A program made the translations under genes and the position numbers. The notes under the pieces are model-generated. The model had not been told where the DNA came from, did no database searches, and worked only from the letters and a program-made list of their open reading frames with translations. Source: an uncultured Beijerinckiaceae bacterium (GTDB lineage: Bacteria; Pseudomonadota; Alphaproteobacteria; Rhizobiales; Beijerinckiaceae). From it: a stretch of 5,558 bases of DNA. Location: assembly GCA_937863205.1 (NCBI GenBank), contig CALMGA010000520.1:1-5558 (forward strand), in the 5' to 3' direction. Positions 1-5,325 of this stretch are shown here, one piece after another (the first letter of the stretch is position 1; each line of letters starts with the position of its first letter).

Positions 1-301
1 GTGGGTTGGTTGGACATCGGATCGTTCCCGAGCTGAAGGTTGACCCTTCATGCTCAGAGCTCGATCCGGCCTCTCTCAACCCACTCTAACGACCACGGCT
101 ACGCGACACCGCGCCGAGCGCGTCTCGCGGAGCGGGTTCGTGCTTGGGCGCGAAGTTGTCGATCCGGCGCCATTCTTCAGCTCACCCTCGTCCTGCGAAG
201 ATGCATGACCGCGTGTTCGATGCTTATCCTGTTCGCCCAAACTTACTTGTCGGCCGAGCGGGCGTCCTCGACGGCACATGGCGCGTGTGCCGTCGCTGCA
301 C
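1..301. other. Left-edge stretch without a defensible gene
   Basis: I see no recognisable gene here. Two weak possibilities run off the left edge. One is a plus-strand reading frame that enters at base 3 and stops at TAA 87-89, giving a 28-residue tail I do not recognise. The other is a minus-strand ATG at 17-15 that gives only five codons (M-S-N-Q-P) before the edge. Both are too short to judge. A small inverted repeat, TGAAGG-TTGAC-CCTTCA, lies at 34-50. The clearest structure is the hairpin at 269-295, described separately. Longer open frames across this stretch (for example 40-405 plus and 144-611 plus) run into paoC and have low-complexity, Arg/Ala/Pro-rich translations, so I treat them as spurious. 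Confidence 0.5.
269..295 (-). terminator. Hairpin just downstream of paoC, possible transcript end
   Basis: A perfect 10-base stem (CGACGGCACA pairing with TGTGCCGTCG) encloses a 7-base loop and begins 6 bases past the paoC stop codon. Two further loop bases can pair, one of them as a G-T wobble. Its position at the 3' end of a three-gene operon suggests transcription termination or 3'-end protection of the mRNA. On the minus strand the sequence after the stem is AGGACGCCCG, so there is no U-tract and it is not a classical intrinsic terminator. The stem is seen directly; its role is inferred. Confidence 0.45.
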
Positions 302-2563
302 TCATGCCGCAGCCAACAGCGCTTCGAGGGCGATGGGGAACCGGCGCACCCGTACGCCGGTGGCGTGCCATACCGCGTTGGCCACCGCACCGGCCGAACC
401 GGTGATGGCGATCTCGCCGACGCCCTTGATGCCGAGCGGGTTGACGTGGGGGTCGTGCTCGTCGACGAGGATCGCCTCGAGCGACGGCACGTCAGCGTTC
501 ACCGGCACGTGGTACTCCGCGAGGTTGGCGTTCATGATGCGGCCGGTGCGCCGATCGGTGACCGCCTGCTCGTGCAGCGCGAAGGACACGCCCCAGATCA
601 TTCCGCCGTAGTACTGGCTGCGCACCAGCCTCGGATTGATGATGCGTCCTGCCGCAAAGGCGCCGACGAGCCGCGTCGCGCGGACCTGGCCGAACTCGGG
701 ATCGACCTTCACCTCCGCGAACACCGCGCCGTGGGCGTGCATGGCGTAGTGTTGCTGTGCGGCCGGGTCGGGCACGCCCGTGCCGGCACCCTCGACCTCC
801 GACAATCCGGCGCGGGCGAGGATATCGGCGTAGCTCTCGCAACGTCCTTCGTCATCGCGGCGATGCAGCCGCCCGTCGCGGGCGACCACGCCGGCATTGC
901 CCGCGCCGTAGAGGGGCGAGCGGTCGTCGGCGGTGGCGAGCGCGGCGAGCTTGGCGATGACGTCTGCACCGGCGTGATGGATGGCGGTGGCAACCGTAGC
1001 GGTGTGGGCGGAGCCGCCGGCGATGCCGGCATCGGGAAGGTCGGAGGTGCCGGAGCGGAACTCGAGGCGCTCCAGCGGGAGGCCGAGCCCGTCCGCCGCC
1101 ACCTGGGCGAACGCCGTCCAGGCGCCCTGGCCCATGTCGTGCGCGCCGGTCTCGACGACCCCGGCGCCGTCCGCCCGGATCACCGCCCGCGCGTGGCCGG
1201 CGAACATCAGCGCCGGGAAGGTCGCCGTACCCATGCCCCAACCGACGAGCAATCCATTGTCGTCGCGCATCTGTCGCGGCTGGAGCGGACGGCTTGCCCA
1301 GCCGAAGCGTTCGGCGCCGCGCGCGTAGCACTCGCGCAACGCTTTGGAGGAGAACGGCTTGCCCGAAATCGGTTCGGTTTCCGCGTAGTTCTTCAGTCGG
1401 AAGGCGAGCGGGTCCATGCCGCAGGCGTGCGCCATCTCATCGACCGCGCTTTCCAGCGCGATCGACCCCGGCGCCTCGCCGGGTGCGCGCATGAACAGCG
1501 GCGTGCCGGTGTCGATGCGCACGGCGTCGTGGCTCGTGGCGAGCGCGGGCGTGGCGTAGAGCGTGTGGGCGACCTCGGCCGCCGGCTCGATGAAGTCGTC
1601 GAAGCGGCTCGTCGCGGTGCGCGCATGGTTGGCGATGGCGGTGAAGGCGCCCTCGTCATCCACGCCCATGCGGATCGTCTGCCGGGTCGGCGCGCGGTGG
1701 CCGACGGGGCCGTACATCTGTTCGCGCCGCAGCACCAGCTTGACGGGGCGTCCGGTAAGGCGCGCGGCGAGGATACCCAGCACCTGCGGGCCGTTGAGCA
1801 GCCCCTTGGACCCGAAGCCGCCGCCGAGGAAGGGGCTGCGGATGTGGATGTTCTCGGGGCCTATGCCGAACAGCGTCGCGACGCGGGCCTGCGTCATAGC
1901 CATGCCCTGGCTCGGCGTATCGAGCTGCAGGCGCTCGCCGTCCCAAGCCGCCACGATGGCATGGGGCTCCATGGCGTTGTGGTACTGCGCCGGCGTGTCG
2001 TAGACGGCCTCCATGCGGCGGCTCGCGGCGGCGAGGCTCGCTTCGACGTCGCCATGTGCAGCGGCGGCCGGGTGGCCGGGACCGACCACGGTGGGCGTGA
2101 AGGCGTCATCGGCATCGAGGCCGAGCCGTACCGGCTCCGCTTCGTAACGTGGCGCGAGCAGTGCCGCGCCTTCCGTCGCCGCTTCCAGCGTATTCGCGAT
2201 CACCACGGCGATCGGTTGGCCGGCGTAACGCACGCCGTTGTTCTGCAGCGCGTCCATGCGGAAGGAGAAGGGCGAGTCCTTGTTGTCGGGATCGCCGGCG
2301 AGCGGCGGACGGTTCTCCGGCGTCATCACCTCCACCACGCCCTGGTGCGCCTTCGCGGCGGCAACGTCGAGGCCGACGACGCGACCCCGCGCGACTGCAC
2401 TCGTCGCCAGCACGGCGAAGAGCAGGCCGGGCGGGTGGTTGTCTGCGGCGAAAGTTGCCGCCCCCGTGACCTTGAGCGACCCGTCGTGACGGGTCAGCGG
2501 CTGACCGATGCTGGAGCCCTGGCGCAGGTGCGCCGGGTCGGAGGTAAGGGCGAGATCTGTCAC
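302..2563 (-). CDS. paoC: Aldehyde oxidoreductase, molybdopterin-binding catalytic subunit (PaoC-like)
   Basis: This is the large catalytic subunit of a xanthine dehydrogenase-family molybdenum hydroxylase, 753 residues, close to the length of E. coli PaoC (about 730). In this family it binds the molybdenum cofactor (the cytosine dinucleotide form in E. coli PaoABC) and hydroxylates aldehydes to acids. An N-terminal a/b hammerhead domain spans roughly residues 25-145. Family motifs follow in order: GGGFGSK at 247-253, MRAPGEAPG at 358-366, HDMGQG at 475-480 (the Gln contacts the cofactor in relatives), GGSAHT at 516-521, and GIKGVGE at 711-717. Glu717 matches the catalytic base. No key residue is missing and there is no signal peptide. 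The start is GTG at 2563, supported by AAAGG at 2576-2572, 8 bases upstream and inside the 15-base gap after paoB. It is the last gene of the operon. The family is certain. The aldehyde specificity rests on resemblance to PaoC and on the PaoB-type partner; other substrates remain possible. Confidence 0.96.
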   Translation of the reverse strand: MTDLALTSDPAHLRQGSSIGQPLTRHDGSLKVTGAATFAADNHPPGLLFAVLATSAVARGRVVGLDVAAAKAHQGVVEVMTPENRPPLAGDPDNKDSPFSFRMDALQNNGVRYAGQPIAVVIANTLEAATEGAALLAPRYEAEPVRLGLDADDAFTPTVVGPGHPAAAAHGDVEASLAAASRRMEAVYDTPAQYHNAMEPHAIVAAWDGERLQLDTPSQGMAMTQARVATLFGIGPENIHIRSPFLGGGFGSKGLLNGPQVLGILAARLTGRPVKLVLRREQMYGPVGHRAPTRQTIRMGVDDEGAFTAIANHARTATSRFDDFIEPAAEVAHTLYATPALATSHDAVRIDTGTPLFMRAPGEAPGSIALESAVDEMAHACGMDPLAFRLKNYAETEPISGKPFSSKALRECYARGAERFGWASRPLQPRQMRDDNGLLVGWGMGTATFPALMFAGHARAVIRADGAGVVETGAHDMGQGAWTAFAQVAADGLGLPLERLEFRSGTSDLPDAGIAGGSAHTATVATAIHHAGADVIAKLAALATADDRSPLYGAGNAGVVARDGRLHRRDDEGRCESYADILARAGLSEVEGAGTGVPDPAAQQHYAMHAHGAVFAEVKVDPEFGQVRATRLVGAFAAGRIINPRLVRSQYYGGMIWGVSFALHEQAVTDRRTGRIMNANLAEYHVPVNADVPSLEAILVDEHDPHVNPLGIKGVGEIAITGSAGAVANAVWHATGVRVRRFPIALEALLAAA

Positions 2564-2578
2564 GGATGTGGCCTTTGG

Positions 2579-3613
2579 TCAGGTGGCGAAGGGCGAGGCG
2601 GGCAGGGCGGCGATACGGGCGGGCGTGCCCGTCGCGGCCAGCAACAGGGCGCGCGCCACGATGCGGCGCGCCAGCTCGATCTTGTAAACGTTGTCGCCGG
2701 ATGGCTTGGCCCCGGCCAGCGCCGCGTCGGCGGCGCGGCGGAACACCGCTTGATCCGGCGCCGCGCCGATGAGCGCAGCTTCCGCGTCGCGGGCGCGCCA
2801 GGGCTTCAGCGCGACGCCGCCAAGCGCGATCCGCGCTGCGGCGATGCGCCCGTGCTCCATCCGAAGAGCGGCGGCGGCCGACACCACGGCGAAGGCGTAG
2901 GATGTGCGCTCCCGAACCTTGAGGTAGCGGGCGTGGGCGGCGAAGGCGGCAGCCTCCGCCGGCAGGCGTACGGCGACCACCAGCTCGCCCGGCGCCAGAA
3001 CGGTTTCGCACTCCGGCGTGTCGCCGGGTAGGCGGTGGAACTCGGTCAAGGGCACGTCGCGCCGGCCGTCGCGCCCCTCGAGCTCCACCATCGCATCGAG
3101 CGCGGCGAGCGGCCCGCAGCAGTCCGCAGGCTGCGTCGCGCGGCAGTGCTCGCTCCAGCCGAGCACGGCGTGGAGCCGGGTTTCACCGCCCCGCGCGTCA
3201 CAGCCGGCGCCGGCATCGCGCTTGTTGCAACGGCTCGCCGTGTCGGTGAAATAGGCGCAGCGGGTGCGCTGGAGCAGGTTGCCGCCGACCGTGGCGGCGT
3301 TGCGCAGCTGCGCCGAGGCTCCCGCCAGCAGTGCCTCCGCCACGGCGGGGAAGCGGCGGGCGAACCCGGTGTCGTGAGCAAGGTCGGCGTTGCGCACGAG
3401 CGCGCCGACCCGAACGGACCCGTCGGGGGCGTGCTCGATCGAGCCGAGGCCCGGCAGGCGACCGAGATCGACGAGGCGGGCGGGCCGCATCACCCCACCC
3501 TTCATCAGGTCAAGCAGGTTGGTGCCGGCGGCGTGGAAGGCGGCGTCCGGTCGGGAGGCGGCGGCGACCGCCTCGGCAACGGTTGCCGGCTGGACGAACT
3601 CGAACCTGTTCAT
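2579..3613 (-). CDS. paoB: Aldehyde oxidoreductase, FAD and 4Fe-4S subunit (PaoB-like)
   Basis: This is the medium FAD-binding subunit, 344 residues, which passes electrons from the iron-sulfur subunit to the final acceptor. The FAD-binding motif AAGTNLLDLMKGG lies at 28-40, and the second FAD-contact region, GASAQLRNAATVGGNLLQ, at 98-115. An inserted cysteine segment separates PaoB from ordinary XdhB/CoxM FAD subunits: Cys119 (RTRCAYF), Cys129 (CNKR), Cys138 (GAGC) and Cys157 (SEHC). These match the extra 4Fe-4S cluster of E. coli PaoB. Two further cysteines, 165-166, follow. The C-terminal domain (about 225-330) carries RERTSYAFA and ALGGVALKPWRA, typical of the CO dehydrogenase flavoprotein C-terminal fold. 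The ATG start overlaps the paoA stop by 4 bases (ATGA, 3613-3610). AGGAGG at 3623-3618, inside the end of paoA, lies 4 bases before it, so translation is probably coupled. No leader or membrane segment is seen. Confidence 0.95.
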   Translation of the reverse strand: MNRFEFVQPATVAEAVAAASRPDAAFHAAGTNLLDLMKGGVMRPARLVDLGRLPGLGSIEHAPDGSVRVGALVRNADLAHDTGFARRFPAVAEALLAGASAQLRNAATVGGNLLQRTRCAYFTDTASRCNKRDAGAGCDARGGETRLHAVLGWSEHCRATQPADCCGPLAALDAMVELEGRDGRRDVPLTEFHRLPGDTPECETVLAPGELVVAVRLPAEAAAFAAHARYLKVRERTSYAFAVVSAAAALRMEHGRIAAARIALGGVALKPWRARDAEAALIGAAPDQAVFRRAADAALAGAKPSGDNVYKIELARRIVARALLLAATGTPARIAALPASPFAT

Positions 3614-4107
3614 GCCGCCTCCTGGCTACCGATCCGGGTGAGACGCGCGCTGGCGTCAAGCACCGCGTCCGTGATGCCACGGTAGGCGCCGCAGCGACAC
3701 AGGTTGCCGCTCATGCCCTCGCGCACCCGCTCGGGGTCGTCGCCGGCTTGGCCCTCCGCGATCAGCCCGACCGCGCTCATGATCTGGCCCGGCGTGCAGA
3801 AGCCGCATTGGAAGCCGTCGTGCTCGATGAAGGCCTGCTGCACGGGATGGAGCTGGCCATCCCTCACCAGCCCCTCGATGGTGGTCACGCTGGCCCCGTC
3901 CTGCGCCGCCGCCAACACCAGGCACGCGTTGACCCGCCGTCCATCGAGCAGCACGGTGCAGGCTCCGCATTGGCCGCGATCACAGCCCTTCTTGGTACCG
4001 GTGAGATGCAGGCGCTCGCGCAGCAAGTCGAGCAGGGTGACGCGGGGATCCTCCAGCGTCACGACCTGCGCCGCTCCGTTCACGGTCAGCGAAATTGACA
4101 AATCCAT
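3610..4107 (-). CDS. paoA: Aldehyde oxidoreductase, 2Fe-2S subunit (PaoA-like, no Tat leader)
   Basis: This is the small iron-sulfur subunit, 165 residues, which carries electrons from the molybdenum site to FAD. All eight cluster cysteines are present. Cys42, Cys47, Cys50 and Cys62 (GCDRGQCGAC ... NAC) form the plant-ferredoxin-type cluster. Cys101, Cys104, Cys137 and Cys139 (QCGFC and LCRCG) form the helical-bundle cluster. The stretch TGTKKGCDRGQCGACTVL is close to E. coli PaoA. E. coli PaoA has a long N-terminal twin-arginine leader; this protein starts at MDLSISLTVNG, directly at the ferredoxin fold, and an in-frame stop (4122-4120) four codons upstream rules out a longer version. The enzyme is therefore probably cytoplasmic. 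GGAG at 4117-4114 lies 6 bases before the ATG. It is the first gene of the operon, expressed from the promoter at 4182-4155. It could equally be named as a generic 2Fe-2S subunit of an XDH-family enzyme, but its partners favour PaoA. Confidence 0.95.
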   Translation of the reverse strand: MDLSISLTVNGAAQVVTLEDPRVTLLDLLRERLHLTGTKKGCDRGQCGACTVLLDGRRVNACLVLAAAQDGASVTTIEGLVRDGQLHPVQQAFIEHDGFQCGFCTPGQIMSAVGLIAEGQAGDDPERVREGMSGNLCRCGAYRGITDAVLDASARLTRIGSQEAA

Positions 4108-4127
4108 GCGCCGCTCCGATCAGATGG

Positions 4128-4149
4128 TCACGGCAACCGGGTGCCGTGA
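4128..4149. repeat. Perfect inverted repeat in the paoA leader
   Basis: TCACGGCA, a 6-base spacer (ACCGGG), then TGCCGTGA form a perfect 8+6+8 inverted repeat. It lies between the paoA promoter and the paoA Shine-Dalgarno site. The predicted transcription start, about 6-7 bases past the -10 box, falls near 4149-4148, so the repeat would form a hairpin at the extreme 5' end of the mRNA. It could be a second operator for the divergent regulator or an mRNA-stabilising stem. Its half-site differs from that of the palindrome at 4160-4176. Confidence 0.6.
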
Positions 4150-4154
4150 ACCCC

Positions 4155-4182
4155 ATTATACGGAGGGGGCCTCCGTTTTCAA
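4155..4182 (-). promoter_or_regulatory. Sigma70-type promoter of the paoABC operon
   Basis: On the minus strand TTGAAA (4182-4177) is followed after 16 bases by TATAAT (4160-4155). The -35 box has one mismatch to TTGACA and the -10 box is a perfect consensus, so this would be a strong promoter if unrepressed. Transcription would start near 4149-4148, leaving a leader of about 41 bases before the paoA ATG. The spacer contains the palindrome at 4160-4176, so a bound repressor would block RNA polymerase directly. Confidence 0.8.
4160..4176. promoter_or_regulatory. Probable TetR-family operator inside the paoA promoter
   Basis: ACGGAGG-GGG-CCTCCGT is a perfect 7+3+7 palindrome. Its ACGGA...TCCGT outline resembles operators described for many TetR-family repressors. 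It fills the 16-base spacer of the paoA promoter and takes in one base of the -10 box. It also lies 30 bases upstream of the divergent TetR gene, so the same site could autoregulate that gene. The palindrome and promoter overlap are seen directly; binding by the neighbouring regulator is inferred. Confidence 0.75.
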
Positions 4183-4195
4183 GGTATTCTGAACC

Positions 4196-4199
4196 GGAG
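4196..4199 (+). promoter_or_regulatory. Ribosome binding site that fixes the TetR GTG start
   Basis: GGAG lies 7 bases before GTG 4207. It supports that codon over any alternative: no other ATG, GTG or TTG occurs in this frame between the -35 region of the divergent promoter and 4207. The ATG at 4200 is in a different frame. Confidence 0.7.
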
Positions 4200-4206
4200 A
4201 TGGACG

Positions 4207-4818
4207 GTGCCGCACCGGGAGGAGGCCAGGACTGGGCGGCGGCCCCGCGCGGACGCGGCGCGCAACCGCGAACGCCTGCTGGCGGCGGCCCGCACCGTTT
4301 TCCGCGACGGCGGTCCCCAGGCGAGCTTCGAGGCGGTTGCCCGCACGGCCGGAGTTGGCGTGGGCACGCTCTACCGCCATTTCCCGACGCGCGACTCGCT
4401 GTTTGAAGCTGTGTACCGCCGCGAAGTCGCCGAACTGGTGGCGCTGGCAGGTGCGCTCGCCGACGATCTCGCGCCGGTGGCCGCACTGCGCCGCTGGCTG
4501 CACGCCAACGTCGCCTTCGTGACGACCAAGAAGGGTATGGCCGCCGCCCTCGCAATGGCCGTTCAGGGATTGGGGCCGCGGCGCTCGACGGAGCTGTCGG
4601 CCTACACGGCCGAGCAGCTGACCGCCGCAGTCGGCAGATTGATGAACCGGGCGGTGGCAGCGGGCGAGCTGCGAGATGATATCGGCCCGGGCGACTTGCT
4701 CCATCTGTTGGTCGCGCTCTGCTACGATTCTGACGCGCCCGGCTGGCAGGACCACGTGGCGCGATTGCTGGACGTGTTCGTCGACGGGTTGTGCAGGATC
4801 TCCGGTGAGGTGCCCTGA
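4207..4818 (+). CDS. TetR/AcrR-family transcriptional regulator
   Basis: This is a 203-residue protein of typical TetR-family length. The N-terminal DNA-binding domain spans about residues 20-75, with a helix-turn-helix around 40-60: ASFEAVARTAGVGVGTLYRHFP, here quoted in parts as SFEAVARTAGV and GVGTLYRHFP, followed by TRDSLFEAVYRREV. The rest (about 80-203) is an alpha-helical ligand-binding and dimerisation domain with the low conservation usual for the family. A basic stretch (RTGRRPRADAARNR, 8-21) precedes the domain. Translation starts at GTG with GGAG 7 bases upstream. It is divergent from paoABC, and its likely operator (4160-4176) lies in the shared region inside the paoA promoter. 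I infer that it represses the oxidoreductase operon and responds to an aldehyde or a related aromatic compound; the ligand cannot be read from the sequence. The family is certain, the target probable. I see no clear promoter for this gene itself. Confidence 0.93.
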   Translation: MPHREEARTGRRPRADAARNRERLLAAARTVFRDGGPQASFEAVARTAGVGVGTLYRHFPTRDSLFEAVYRREVAELVALAGALADDLAPVAALRRWLHANVAFVTTKKGMAAALAMAVQGLGPRRSTELSAYTAEQLTAAVGRLMNRAVAAGELRDDIGPGDLLHLLVALCYDSDAPGWQDHVARLLDVFVDGLCRISGEVP

Positions 4819-5325
4819 TCGATCAAGCCAGCATGTCCTACCTTATGCCTGAAACAATCATCTCATCTGATCCGTGCTCAAGACCAGCAAGCCTCCTGAT
4901 CGACCTTCAAAGCGGCAACGCCGACAGCATAAAATCGCAGTACGTTCACACTCAAGAGCGATGTAGCGGAAACTGGCCGATACCGGACCGGCGGCCCTCT
5001 GGAGCGAATGCGGGATAGCTGCCGTAAGTCCAGCCGGCGGCAAAGCCGCCACTTTGCAGGTCGTCTGGCTCCTCCAACCAACGTGAAGCGGCTTCGTGAA
5101 GCTCGACGTCGCTTCGGTGACCACCGCCGCAGCCACTCACGCCATTGGTCTGGCCAGCTGCGATTGAGTGGCCGGATGCATCGAACCGCACCGTGATAGC
5201 AATCGTCGCCCCGGCCGAGCCGTGGCCGACGCGGCGGCTCGACACCTTCCGCTCGAGTCCCCGCACATCGCACGCAAGAGGTGACGGTCTCCTGCGACCA
5301 TTTCTCCAGCTGTCCGGGTCGCCTC
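4819..5325. other. Stretch of about 500 bases without a recognisable gene
   Basis: I see no convincing gene between the TetR regulator and the transporter. A hand count of 4861-4980 gives about 53% G+C, well below the genes on either side, with G+C rising again after about 5200. Short open frames exist on both strands: 4833-5018 plus (61 codons) and 4858-5136, 4878-5273 and 4952-5383 minus. None has a recognisable motif, the minus-strand frames overlap one another, and none has a good ribosome site that I can see. The palindrome TGATCGATCA spans the TetR stop codon (4816-4825). A pair of alternative stems lies at 5036-5057. The stretch could be an old gene remnant or an intergenic repeat element; I cannot tell which. 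Confidence 0.5.
5036..5057. repeat. Two overlapping, mutually exclusive short hairpins
   Basis: GGCGGC-AAA-GCCGCC (5036-5050) is a perfect 6-base stem with a 3-base loop. It overlaps a second perfect stem, GCAAAG-CCGCCA-CTTTGC (5040-5057). Both use bases 5040-5050, so only one can form at a time. No T-run follows on either strand, so neither looks like an intrinsic terminator. This may be the conserved core of an intergenic repeat, or chance. Confidence 0.4.

Noticed and set aside
40..70. TTGACC at 40-45 as a MerR-type promoter with a 19-base spacer
   Set aside because: There is no -10-like sequence at the required distance and no metal-resistance gene nearby.
1..84. Inverted repeat GTGGGTTG (1-8) and CAACCCAC (77-84), considered as mobile-element ends
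   Set aside because: Only 8 bases, 68 bases apart, one copy at the window edge, with no transposase or target duplication visible.
278..3031. A 917-codon open frame on the plus strand, antisense to paoC and part of paoB
   Set aside because: It is in exact codon register with both minus-strand genes, so it stays open simply because those genes avoid TTA, CTA and TCA codons, as expected at high GC. Its translation has no recognisable domain, whereas the minus-strand genes have full motif sets.
3035..4098. Overlapping plus-strand open frames antisense to paoB and paoA (3035-3685, 3331-4098, 3704-4192)
   Set aside because: Arg/Ala/Pro/Gly-rich shadow translations opposite genes with intact cofactor motifs.
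4185..4190. TATTCT as a -10 box for the TetR gene
   Set aside because: No -35 match lies 16-18 bases upstream, and transcription would start inside or next to the ribosome site.
3980..4755. Minus-strand open frames across the TetR gene and divergent promoter (3980-4555, 4156-4755)
   Set aside because: They run through the clear TetR coding sequence and the promoter/operator region and show no family motif.
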